From Patiria pectinifera (Eukaryota > Echinodermata > Asteroidea > Valvatida > Asterinidae), in contig CM057142.1 of assembly GCA_029964075.1 (NCBI GenBank), positions 30,754,392 to 30,818,391 of the forward strand: 64,000 bases of DNA, given 5' to 3'. The notes below the pieces were generated by a model. It made no database searches. It was not told the DNA's origin and saw only the letters and a list, made by a program, of their open reading frames with translations. The position numbers and the translations under genes were made by a program. Positions 33,422 to 44,715 of this stretch are shown here, one piece after another. Position 1 is the first letter of the stretch. Each line of letters opens with the position of its first letter.

Positions 33422-34638
33422 TTATGGAAGGGGTGGTGCAGTATGGCCTGAGGAAGTTGCAGTAGAAACTGGTTTATTGTAATGTCCGCCCTTGATGGAA
33501 TTAGTGAATGGAACTCTGGGCTGACGGGGACCGGGTTGCGACTGCGTACGCTGCGTGAACACATTGCGGGGCGAGCCCACTGAGCAACGTGATGCCCCGT
33601 GGCCAGGGCGCAGGCACTTGCTACAGGTATGAGCATATTTACAACCAGGAAATGCACAACCGTGATAACTATTGAAAGCAAAGCAGTGCCCAGGCCTTAC
33701 GTTCCTAGAGGTCGTTGCCCCCATTTGGCTGTTAACAGCACGATTGACAGATACGTTAGTCACAGGGACCGCGGCAACCGTCACCCAGAGTTCCATGTCT
33801 ATATCTCCCCATGAACGAGAGGGTTCAATTTCCATCTTTAAACGAAACTGCTCGTCATATGTACGCCACCCGAACCCTGTGAACTGGGTGGACGCCATGC
33901 GAACGATTTCACAGTATTTTAGCAGTTGTGCATATCTATGGGTGTGTTTCTCTAAATAAATAGTCATAAACGTGTGAAAGGCGGATTGCCATACGAGGAA
34001 AGACTCGATCCGCTTTCGGGATGGGCCAGGTTTTTTGAGTACCAGGTTGTCTCCTTCCATTGCAAAGGTTAAATTGGAAGGCTCAGATCGTGAAATTACC
34101 GCATGTGCGGTATCGTTAAACAGTGGCGCCAAATCCACATATTGCCCGGACCAAATCTTGTCCTTTGTACTCTGGGCCACATGAAAACCCAACGATGCAC
34201 ACTTACTGATTTGAAACAATGGGACAGGGCGGTCATCTTCTACATGAACTCCACTAAATGGAATTGTCTGCTTAGTGTAAGAAGTACATTGAATACCATA
34301 CTCACCACCCCCAGGACTACTAGAAGTGAGCAAACTAGGCCTTGGCACAGAGTCATTGTTCATATTAGCATGAGTCAGTTCATCTTGTAGTTGAACTCGG
34401 GGAGGATGCACATCGAGGATTGCCGGCTCATCCGCATGAATCTCCTCTGGGGCCGGGGTGGGGTGCGTTCGGGGTCGCCCTCGTCCACGGCCTCGTCCAC
34501 GGCGAGCTGGTGGCTCCGGTCCACGACGAGCTGGTGGCTCCGAGTGGTAAGCAACAGGTTGGCGCGACCGCTTTGGCTGAGGCGCTCCATCAGAACCTTC
34601 TCCGGCTGGTCGAACTGCTGTCTTCTTTTTGTAAGGCA
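33422..34638 (-). CDS. Ngaro gag-like ORF1
   Basis: The open frame extends to 34834, but the likely start is the Met at about 34638 (MPYKKKTAVRP), because the upstream part lies against A1. The N-terminal half is basic and proline-rich with ARRGPEPPARRGRGRGRGRP. The C-terminal third has a compact Cys/His cluster (CFAFNSYHGCAFPGCKYAH followed by CSKCLRPGHGASRC), the combined zinc-finger arrangement usual in DIRS/Ngaro ORF1 proteins, and probably binds nucleic acid. The frame is intact, stops just before the RT region, and overlaps or abuts it. Confidence 0.85.
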
Positions 34639-34767
34639 TGTCTACAGCGTCAACGATGAAATACGTCAGTGTTCTGTCGTCCTTTCGTCCGTCCAACAGG
34701 AGCTGATAAGTGAGCGATTTCTCAATGTCTTGAAAAATCGAGATGAAGCGTGAAGACGAAGAACAGA

Positions 34768-35143
34768 ATGACGAAAAATAGAAGTTTTGGTCAAGTTTCT
34801 TGCTGAAAAGCTGCAACGCAATGACGGCCGCCAAGCCGCGTGGTCTTGGCTAAATACCCAGGCCGTTGGACAGATCTTTCGTCTGATTGGTCAGGGTAGG
34901 ATACCATGAATCCTCATTGGTCAATCTAAACCTCACAATCTGCATATCAGCAAAACAAGACCAAATTTGGTAAGGAATTTGTTTCCTTCGGTTTCTTGCG
35001 CAATTGGTCAACGCAACTTCTTCAGATTTCGCAACCAACTCGAGACAAAGGCTGGACGTTGTTTGTTGCGCAACTCAAAACGACATAAAAACTTAAAGTG
35101 CACCAAGTATAAAGCATTTTATCTTTCAGAGATAAAATCAATT
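34768..35143 (-). repeat. Ngaro split direct repeat A1 (5' end of the element)
   Basis: Same sequence as A2. It carries the 5' end and presumably the promoter of the element. Outside it the interrupted satellite unit resumes with TTTTCCAGAAACATCTG. Confidence 0.9.
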
Positions 35144-37410
35144 TTTCCAGAAACATCTGATTTTGCCCTAATTTGGCAAAGGTTAACCCCTTACAATTTA
35201 TGTTTTTTCATACAAATCTGATTTTTCCCATTTTCGCTAAAAATGCAAGGTGAACCCTTTACAATCTAAAATTTTTCATGAACACCTGGTTTTGCCGTAT
35301 TTTGCAAAAAAATGCAAGGTTAACCCCTAACAATTTGAAATTTTCAGATGTAAGGGGGTTAACCTTATTTTGCCCTATTTTGCTAAAAAAAATGCAATCT
35401 GAACCCCTAACAATTTGAAATTTTCCATAAATATCTAATTTTTACCAAATTTCACTTAAAAAAAAAAGGGTAAGGTTAACCCCTTACAATCTTTGATTTT
35501 TCATACAAATCTGATTTTTCCCAATTTCGCTAAAAAAGCAAGGTTAACCCCCTTACATCTGAAATTTTTCAGAAACATCTGATTTTGCCCAATTTTGCTA
35601 AAAATGCAAGGTTCACCCCTTACAATTTGAGATTTTCATAAAAATCTGATATTGCCCAGTTTTTATTGCTAAAAATGCAAGGTTAACACCTTTCAATCTG
35701 CAATTTTCCAGAAACATCTGATTTTGCCCTAATTGGGCAAAGGTTAACCTCTTACAATTTTTGATTTTTCATACAAATCTGATTTTTCCCAATTTTGCTA
35801 AAAATGCAAGGTGAACCCCTTACAATCTGACATTTTTCATAAACACCTGATTTTGCCCTATTTTGCTAAAAAATGCAAGGTTCACCCCTTACAATTTGAG
35901 ATTTTTCATAAACATTTAAATTTGCCCAATTTTTTCTAAAAAAAGCAAGGTTAACCCCTTACAATTTGAATTTTTTCATTCACATCTTATTTTGCCAAAT
36001 ATCACTAAAAAAGCAAGGTTAACCCCTTACAATCTGAAATTTTCCAGAAAGATCTGATTTTTCGCGAAAAAAACTGATTTTGCCCTAATTTGGCAAAGGT
36101 TAACCCCTTACAATTTGTGATTTTTTCATACAAATCTGATTTTTCCCAATTTTGCTAAAAATGCAAGGTGAACCCTTTACAATCTGAAATTTTTCATGAA
36201 CACCTGGTTTTGCCGTATTTTGCTAAAAAATGCAAGGTTAACCCCTAACAATTTGAAATTTTCAGATGTAAGGGGGTTAACCTTGCTTTTTAGTGCCCTA
36301 ATCTGGCAAAGGTTAACCCCTTACAATTTGTGATTTTTCATACAAATCTGATATTTCCCAATTTCGCTAAAAAAGCAAGGTTAACCCCCTTACATCTGAA
36401 ATTTTTCAGAAACATCCGATTTTGCCCAATTTTGCTAAAAATGCAAAGTTCACCCCTTACAATTTGAGATTTTTCATAAAAATCTGATATTGCACAGTTT
36501 TTATTGCTAAAAATGCAAGGCTAACCCCTTTCAATCTGCAATTTTCCAGAAACATCTGATTTTTCCCTAATTGGGCAAAGGTTAACCCCTTACAATTTTT
36601 GATTTTTCATACAAATCTGATTTTTCCCAACTTTGCTAAAAATGCAAGGTGAACCCCTTACAATCTGACATTTTTCATAAACACCTGATTTTGCCCTATT
36701 TTGCTAAAAAATGCAAGGTTCACCCTTTACAATTTGAGATTTTTCATGAACATTTAAATTTGACCAATTTTACTAAAAAAAGCAAGGTTAACCCCTTACA
36801 ATTTGAAATTTTTCATTCACAGATTTTTCATATAAATCTGATATTGACCAGTGATGCTAAAAATGCCAAGTTAACCCCTTACAATCTGCAATTTTCAAGA
36901 ACATCTGATTTTTCCATATTTCGCTTAAAAAAGCAAGGTTAACCCCTTTCAATCTGCAATTTTCCAGAAACTTCTGATTTTGCCATAATTGGGCAAAGGT
37001 TAACCTCTTACAATTTTTGATTTTTCATACAAATCTGATTTTGCCCAATTTTGCTAAAAATGCAAAGTAAACCCCTTACCATCTGAAATTTTCCATAAAC
37101 ACCTGATTTTGCCCTATTTTGCTAAAAAATGCAAGGTTAACCACTGACAATTTGAAATTTTTCATAAACATTTAAAATTTTCCCAATTTTACCAACAAAG
37201 AAAGGTTAACCCCTTACAATTTGAAATTTTTCATACACATCTTATTTTGCCAAATTTTACTACAAAAGCAAGGTTCACCCCTTACAATTTGAAATGTTTC
37301 ATAAACATCTAAATTTTACTTAAAATGCAAGGTTAACCCCTTACAAGCTGCAATTTTCCAGAAACATCTGATTTTTCCCAATTTTGCTCAAATGTAAGGT
37401 TAACCCCTTG
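35144..37410 (-). repeat. Satellite array, right arm inner block
   Basis: Continuation of the reversed ~68-bp satellite after the Ngaro insertion, about 33 units. Two local inversions (near 35345 and 36265, each with AGATGTAAGGGGGTTAACCTT) repeat the same join, and blocks of about 900 bp (35170-36070 and 36090-36970) resemble each other, which suggests higher-order duplication. Confidence 0.85.
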
Positions 37411-38758
37411 CAAACTGTTAAATCAATACATGAAGTGTCCCATTTGACTTTTTTAAAACAAATTATTTTTCCAGTTTTTAGGGTAAAGGAATTTTCTCTT
37501 TTTCCTTTCTCTTTTGTTGTTGCTATATTTTGCGAATGAACACATTCGTATGGAATGCTCATAGTCAATCAAAGAATATTTCACACATAGGGGCCTAAAT
37601 TATATTTTTTTTTTAAATTTAATAGAGACGCATTGATCGTGCTATCATATACCATTCTATTACTATTGCGAATTACTGTATTGTTTGGAATGCTCACAAT
37701 TAAAGACACGTTATTTGAAAGATGTATAAATATATTTATATTACAATGTTCATCTTTATTCTTTCCCGGTATAATTTATGGCGTTTCTTACGTCAAGTTG
37801 GCAATCGCGTCATTATATTATGGTAGTCAAATTGATCAAACGAAACTCCGTTTTGATTATAGTCGATTATGAAATATTCATTGATTTATGACATACACCT
37901 TTGTTTCAACTTTAATACAACCCGTAGACCTGCCGAGCAGCTGTAGATATCAAACTAAACCAAAGTATAAAAGATAGAGGGTAAAAAAAATCAAAAAGTT
38001 ATGTGCTAGTCAAGCTTTCAGGGATCGGTCTGAGCCATAACAATGCCCCAGCCGATCCCTTAGTTCTCTTCCGGGGTCTCGGCGTCCCCGACCAATACAC
38101 ACTTCCTTCCCTATCCATCCATATAACCCCGGAGGGCCAGGCACCATGTAAAAGCAAAGAGCTAAGGGAGGAACAGGGCGGCCCCTAAGCCCTGATCCTC
38201 CGAGTGGACCACAGCCCTGAACCTGTACGAAGGCGCCAACCTGGAACTCGCGGACAGTACCAGCAGCAGTGCTTACCGATTAAGCTAAGGTACTGTTGGT
38301 ACTTTACGACGGGAAATTAAATCTCTTATAGTGAATAATTGAACTCGTACGTTAAAACCAAAAAGACACCAGCGGGATTCGAACCCGGGACCCCGCTAAC
38401 CGTGGACGACGAATCGTAACCACTCGGCCATTTCGTTACCTTAGAATTTTCCTTAAACTGAGAAAAGTTGTCTTTATAGGTGAGCAAACGCGCCAGGAAG
38501 ATTACTGGGTCCATTTGCTTTACCTTAATGGGTAAAAACAAGTCGATATAATGAGCCCAGTGTGTTTGGTTTGTTAGGAAGCTGCATAACACAGCCTAAT
38601 GTGCAAAACAGTCGCGTGCTACATTACGCAACAATGAACACCGCAATTGTGTATTTTCAAAAGGCAGACGGCGCGTAGATTTCTACTCTTTGTATCTGGG
38701 CACATATAGATTCTCACCTCCCTCTTCAGCTATTTCGACTTTCTTAAAAAGAAAAATA
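37411..38758. other. Unique core segment of the right arm
   Basis: Inverse of 24173-25500 with scattered substitutions (for example GAATGAACACA against the left arm's GAATGAGTTAA near 37540). It includes the mirror copies of the 79-codon hydrophobic frame (37633-37872) and of the tRNA-like blocks. Confidence 0.6.
38365..38434 (-). tRNA. tRNA-like sequence or tRNA pseudogene (right arm)
   Basis: Exact inverse of the sequence at 24494-24563, with the same A and B boxes and the same lack of acceptor pairing. Confidence 0.45.
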
Positions 38759-38873
38759 GAGACTGTCAGCGAATCTCCGGGAGTTTAAATAAGGATCGTT
38801 CCCTCGATAGACCTCAGACTCAGTAAAGTTCAACATTGGGCTCTTTTTCAACAGCTGTTTTTGCGGAAACTTT
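38759..38873 (-). pseudogene. Captured fragment of the FAM181-like coding region (right arm)
   Basis: Identical to 24058-24172 in inverse orientation, with the same nine differences from the parent gene. The capture therefore preceded the formation of the palindrome, or the arms have been homogenised since. Confidence 0.9.
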
Positions 38874-39490
38874 ACATCTGGATTTTTTTGAAGCATCTGA
38901 TTTTGCCCAATTTTAGTAAAATATGTTCCAAATTTTGCTAAAAAAACAAGGTTAACCCCTTACCATTTTAGATTTTTCATACAAATCTGATTTTGCCAAA
39001 TTTTACTAAATATACAAGGTACACCTCTTAAAATTTAAAAAATTTTATAAACATTTCTTTTTGCCCAATTTTGCTAGAAATACAAGGTTAAGCCCTAACA
39101 ATCTGCAATTTTCCAGAATCATCTGATTGTGTCCTATTTTGCTAAAAAAAAATGCAGGGTTAACCCCTTACAATTTGAATTTTTTTCATGAACATCTAAT
39201 TTTTCCCAATCGTATTTAAAAAGCAAGGTTAACCCCTTACAATCTGCAATTTTCCAGAAACATCAGATTTTTTTCCCAATTTCGCTTAAAAAATGCAAGG
39301 TTAACCCCTTATAATTTGAAATTTTTCATAAACATCTAACTTTGCCAAATTTCAATAAAAAAGCAAGGATAATCCCTTACATCTGAAATTTTTCGGAAAC
39401 ATCTGATTTTGCCCAATTTTGCTAAAATGCAAGGTTAACCCCTTACAATTTGATTTTTTTCATAAACATCTAATTTTGCTCAAGTTTACA
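38874..39490 (-). repeat. Satellite array, right arm outer block
   Basis: Inverse counterpart of 23001-24057 without the MITE or the hAT-like insertion, so it shows the empty sites for both. Confidence 0.8.
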
Positions 39491-39514
39491 TCTGGAATTT
39501 TTCAAACAAATTAT

Positions 39515-39720
39515 CAGGTAACTGGATCATTAAACGGGACAGGTGCACATCGGCCTTGGAGCTCAGACCATGTGTCATGCACTCCTCAATGCATAGATGA
39601 TGCACATAACACTATGGGTAGTACAGGCACAGCTGGGGGTACTGCCCAAACAATGATATGCTTAAAGAATTACCCACAATTCCGGTTTTTACCGTTTAGG
39701 TCTGGCTCTAATCACTTTAC
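39515..39720 (+). pseudogene. Exon-like open fragment in the right arm
   Basis: Inverse copy of 21481-21690 with the same ATTATCAG|GTAACTGG junction. About 13 bp present in the left arm (an ACGCATTGCGT near-palindrome after CAATGAT) are missing, which shifts the frame. Confidence 0.4.
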
Positions 39721-39789
39721 GCGATCCCCTGACGTCTCATACATTGACTTTAGGCAAAATAGTCAGACTTTCGCGGTCTAGTAACCCAG

Positions 39790-40285
39790 ACTTTGACTCT
39801 TAACGAAACATCGAATGAAAAGGGAAACATCAAAGCATATTGCAAAAGATCGAATGCAAACATATCGATGAAACATCGAATACAAATAGCTCGAAATGTC
39901 AAACATATGTGTAAAACATTGCTCACATATTTGAGAATATCGGAAATATATTGTAAAACAACACACACAATTGTATCAAAAAACATCGCACATTTAATGC
40001 AAAAAATCGAGTAATATTGAAAACATCGCACATATATATCGTCAAAAACATCGCACATATAAATTGAAAATCGCATATAAATGTAAAACATCGCACACAT
40101 ATATTGAACATCGCACATATATTGTAAAACATCGCACAAATATATTAAACATCGCGCAAAAAATGAAAAACATCGCACACTTATATTGAACATCGAACAT
40201 AAATGTAAAAGATAACAAACACATATTGAACATCCAACATATATATTGCATAATATTGAATATTGCAACGTTTGACACGCCATAA
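39790..40285 (-). repeat. Outer minisatellite of the right arm
   Basis: Inverse of 20895-21400, with TGTGCGATG-type units and very high identity over the last 300 bp. Confidence 0.85.
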
Positions 40286-40289
40286 GATG

Positions 40290-41747
40290 TCGTGCACGCG
40301 CAAAGGGATATACAGGAATTTCAAATTGGCACTGAAACCAAGGCCCTCAGTGCTGTCTTGTTGAGAGGATTAAAAAAAGAAAAGGTCCTCAATCCATACA
40401 ATGGCTTAGCGCTTAGAGCCTCGGTTTTGGTGCTAATTTGGGCTTCGTCTATCGTGTGAAATCACAGAGGATTACTCCGTGTTAGAATTAACAATGCAAT
40501 TAATGGTGTCATGGGGCACGGGACTCGAACAGCCTCGTTTCGGGAAAGTGTTTTGATCGCTTCATAGAGGAAGCCAGGAGGAAATAGTTTAATCTATTCC
40601 TCTATAATCAAGTCATGCGCCTCATGCCGGCCATTTCGGATTCTCAGGAACCCATCGACACACCATCCAAGGGGAGTGGTGTTGGCTAGTTTCGGGCAAA
40701 CTTGCTCAACCGGTACCCGGGATCCGCACGGAATATGTGCGTGCACAGCTGCCCATTGCTTTGCATTTATTGTTTGTGTTCATTTTTAGAGCGTCTTAAT
40801 TATTATCCAGTAAAGACATAACTGTCATTTCCCCCGACGACAGTCACTCTCGTGATGTTTGAGCTGTTGAGCTGTCCTCTGGATTGCTGCTAAGAGGTTT
40901 GGACAAAATGTTTCCCTATAACACTGGCTTTTAAATTCAATTTCAAGTGAAGGCCTGTATACGTATAGAGGGCTGCGAAAGACAAAAATGTAATATGCAT
41001 GGTGAGTAAAAAAGAAAGTGACCGAATTAGAAAACAATATTTCATTTTTTTTAATAATAGGCCTATATGCTCCATTTCATACCCAAAAAAACCCGAAGAC
41101 ATAAGGTACATGTTAATGACTATAGTAACTGTGACAACTTACGTTATTTGCATACCCCATTCCCAAGTAACATCTATTTTCAAATTAAGATCACAAAATT
41201 CATCTGTCTACCACTAACCACTTACCGTTCTACGAACTGATGAATACCCATTACACACAATGACACATTGACGTTTTTCTACCTGATAAATGGAGGAAAA
41301 CTAGCAAAGGAAAACGTACCAAAATCGTCATTAATATTTCACACACAAAAATAGATGACTTGTTCCCCATATTCAAAATACAAAATCTGACGGTAAAAAA
41401 TACCTTTTGATTTAAATGATCTGTAATTTTCACTAGGCTCAATAGCTTCCAATGGCGTTCCATGGACAGCTATTCTTTTGGTAAAACGTGCATAGGCCTT
41501 ATTACCTCTGATTGCATTGATCAACTTAAATTTGTTGCTTTTTTTAGATGAGTGGAAGAACATGCTCATTTGAGATATACTTCATTGGTGTTTCAAATTT
41601 GATTACTTTTTAAGAAAAAAAATCATTAATACGGGTCACTTTCTTTTTGACTCACGCACGATGATAATGATATCCATCTAACACCAACATTTAATAGCTC
41701 TATACCGCGAACGATACAATCTGCGCACGTTATCACTTCTATCACGA
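40290..41747. other. Non-coding stretch, nothing assigned
   Basis: No recognisable gene. GGGACTCGAAC near 40520 is a lone B-box-like word without an A box. Confidence 0.35.
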
Positions 41748-41859
41748 AGGCCCCCTTCAATGGCGAACAAATTGTGCTAGCTATTGTTCAGATAATCCGT
41801 ATTGGGACAGTAGCTTGCCAAAATAGCTTGTACAATGCTTTCGCCATTGAAGGGGGCCT
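41748..41859. mobile_element. MITE family A copy 2
   Basis: Ends AGGCCCCCTTCAATGGCGAA and TTCGCCATTGAAGGGGGCCT, perfect inverted repeats of at least 20 bp. The interior corresponds to the copy at 4901-5014. Confidence 0.75.
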
Positions 41860-44640
41860 CGTCTGTGTGTACAGTCATTATGTCCCCGGATTCGTCTATA
41901 AAACGGCCCCTGTGAATTGCGCCCTCAATCTGTTTTTGTGGTATCCTACAAACTTACAAATTGTAGCTGAAACATGTGCTGTTTGTACCATTTTCGAGTT
42001 CCTCCCCCAGTCTGAGGGTCTTATTATTCATTAGCGGACGACCCATCAGCTGATATCTAGGCGCCCATACAGATGAAAGAGATGTAACGCTACAGGTGAC
42101 CAGTTATAGCGCCAAACGTCACACTGGAAAGTGGAAGGGACCACTCTTGATGAGCAATTGTCATACTTCGGCAGCGTCATCAGCAACGACAACAGACTCC
42201 CTGCATGGATGCGTAACTCAATATAAGTCGGTCGACCGTAAAGGATCGGCTTGGAAGCGAAGGGGGATCCGACCTAGCACCAAATGCAAAATGTAGGCCG
42301 ACCTTGCGCTTGTGCTGAGCTCCCTTCCAACTGTACTCGGTGGAGGCGTACGTACACCGCCTAAAATTCCCACAGACACCAGTGCTATTAAATGCCCACA
42401 CTTCAAAATTCTTTTAAAAATACTCAGAACTCTCACAGGTTTTTAAGCTGCACAGAAAAAAAATTATGAATCAACATGTCATCTTTCCTTTTCTTTTCAT
42501 TTTTTGGTGGGCTGACCGTTGTTCGAGATATTCTCACCCAAAGCAGATGACCGCTATATTTCTCCCAAAGCTGAAAAGTAGCCATCTTGAAAACGATCCC
42601 TCCACAACATGGCAAAAGAGCGCCACTTTCGAGCTCAATTTCATCCAAAATGCTCGGAATTGGAAGCCCCAAGTCCGGTTCATTGGCATATCTCTTCAAT
42701 TCCCCAATTTTATGGCACTGAGCACAATCTAATATCGAATATTTTCTGGGTATAACCTTTATTCATGAGCTCGGCGGATGGGTTTTGGCATATTTACCGG
42801 TGTGCACAGGGGCGTAGCACGGTCATTTTTATTGGGGGGGGGTAAATTTTTTTGAAAAGGACACTTGCACATCCGTTGTGAAATGTAGACAATCAAAGAG
42901 CGGGGGTACCATCTGTCGATGGGGGCCCTGTTCAAAACCGACAGTCACAATGCACACCAAGGGCCAATATATGGTGCTTTTCAGGGCGATACATGTGCAA
43001 AATTCTGAAAAGGGCACCCAAAACGGCAGATGCCACAAAAAAGGGGAACACTTCTTTTTTGAAAAGGGCACTTGTTCAGAAAAAAAATGGCACTTAGGAA
43101 AAAAAGGGCACTCTTTACAAATTATTGGAGGGGGGGGTTAAGCCCGTTTAAAAAAGGGCATTGGAATGAAAAAGGCAGTCTTTACGAAATATTGGGGGGG
43201 TGTTACATCAAGTCAAGAACCTACGGACCATTCAGCAGCTCCACCGCCGCTCTATTCTCAACATTTCTTGCGGGATCGCGCGGGGTACCAATGACGAAGT
43301 GCTGCATCAAGCGGGCATTTTTTCTCTGTTAATTTAATGGGTGGGTGGTGGGTGGGTGGCTGGGGGGGGGGCATATGTCCCTAGCCCTGTCCACCCTCGA
43401 AAAAATGATAAATCGAGAATATGATGGAAAAGTACAGGGATTTGGGGGGGGGGTGGAATGTGCCCCCCCCCCCCCTCTAGAAAAAGTCCTGGCGTCGCCC
43501 ATGCACCTAAGTGACCTAACCCCCATTTTACCTTATCGTACCCCCACGAATGTCGGTACATTTATGTTTCGGGCCACGAGCAATCAATCTATACCTATTT
43601 GCGACATCAAATTTTGCCTCTTAATAGGAGCTGTGACATCCGTTAAGTCCGATGTCTCCCTAAGGTATAATTAATGACGACAAAATGTCTCCCAACGGTT
43701 AACAGGTATGCTTTTACATTCAGTTATGTGGTGTTGCACCGACCTTGTATGGACGTATCCGTCTAAAATGATAAATAATCAGTGCGTGATAAAAAATGAT
43801 AGACCTATATCAACGGGCCTATTAACTTTGCACATCATAGTTTATGATCCATCTCGTTTCCCCCTTACCAGCTTACCTCCCCCTCTCCAGTAGCGTATCC
43901 AGCTTTGGATGTCAGGGGGGCAACCGCACATCCGCGCCGAAATCATACAGTGTAGACATTTTTTTTCTCCGAACACTTGGCCTCCGTAAAATCAAAAAGG
44001 GGGTCGTCGGACTCGTACCACCTTCCGTTTACCCCTCCGACGAGCCCCTCCCTGCTGGACCACGTCAATGATCACATATTTGTTTAAAGACAACATTCCA
44101 AGCTTTAGGTGCGGTCTGAAGGGGGCGTGGCAGGTACACATCTGTACATGATTTTATCATGTCTCGCGTTGTAATTGAAAGCTGTGGTTAGTAATCAATG
44201 TGTGTGAGGAAAGTTTGCTTATTTATGGAACATATAAACCATGGGCTTTATCTAGTTTCCCCTCAATGTTAAAGAAAAACATAAATCACAATTTTAGGTG
44301 AAACGTCACAAGGGCTTTCCAGTTTGGTTGGTACTCATGAACTTCCTGACCTCTTTGAACGGTTACCACACAGATTGGTTCCCTGCATGCTATCCCAACC
44401 CTTATAGACAGGTACTTTCGAGCAAAGACAAATCTACATTGCGCGCTAGGGGATTCGGGGTACCAGTCCACCTATATGTGCAATGTAATTTCACACACTC
44501 ACGGGGCCGGGGGAGAGATGTCATGACGAGTCGAGTGAATGTGCGACGTGTAGTGTAAAGCCGCGGCTGAATTGCGTGGATGTTTCCGTGAAAAAGGTGG
44601 TTTCCAAAATTGACGTCCTTCCAAAGTCTGCGATAATCAT
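41860..44640. other. Non-coding stretch with G/C runs and transposon-end fragments
   Basis: Short frames are unrecognisable. 42805-43600 holds repeated phrases of AAAAGGGCAC type with G runs (42834, 43130, 43195, 43365, 43445) that look like remnants of G-run MITEs. CAGTAGCGTATCCAG at about 43891 resembles one end of the GGATCC hAT-type family without a visible partner. Confidence 0.3.
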
Positions 44641-44715
44641 TTTGGTCTGTAATCGAAGCTGAAGAAACCCACCTTCTGCAAGCTGTTTAACATCCCAAAA
44701 GGTAACCGGAGCAAG

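Larger units (their letters stand above)
28458..35143 (-). mobile_element. Ngaro-type tyrosine-recombinase retrotransposon, complete but frameshifted
   Basis: Read on the minus strand the order is A1 (35143-34768), gag-like frame, RT plus RNase H, tyrosine recombinase, SGNH hydrolase, B1 (30199-29535), A2 (29535-29162), B2 (29122-28458). Split direct repeats A1...B1A2B2 together with a YR and an SGNH gene define Ngaro elements of the DIRS order. There is no target duplication, as expected for recombinase integration. The two B copies differ by about one base and the two A copies look identical, so insertion is recent. Yet RT has two frameshifts and the recombinase one, so this copy could not make all its proteins unless these are sequencing errors. 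Confidence 0.93.
20895..40285. mobile_element. Giant inverted-repeat (foldback) element, 19.4 kb, flanked by GATG
   Basis: The left end reads TTATGGCGTGTCAAACGTTG and the right end is its exact inverse (ending at 40285). GATG stands immediately outside both ends (20891-20894, 40286-40289), consistent with a 4-bp target duplication. The arms mirror each other in order: outer minisatellite, exon-like fragment, ~68-bp satellite, FAM181 fragment, unique core, more satellite. The turning point, where the satellite reverses orientation, is near 27885. The arms are nearly identical where aligned by eye (over 95% in the outer 300 bp). Removing nested insertions leaves about 11 kb. No transposase is visible, so it is non-autonomous. 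The plan recalls echinoderm TU foldback elements (inverted repeats built of subrepeats), but those are far smaller. A 4-bp duplication is used by several DNA-transposon superfamilies, so none is assigned. Confidence 0.85.

Noticed and set aside
28458-35143. LTR retrotransposon or retrovirus
   Set aside because: No integrase or protease. The repeats are split (A1...B1A2B2) and a tyrosine recombinase and SGNH hydrolase are present, which fits Ngaro.
20895-40285. Polinton/Maverick giant transposon
   Set aside because: No DNA polymerase B, integrase, ATPase or capsid-like genes, and the flanking duplication is 4 bp, not 6.
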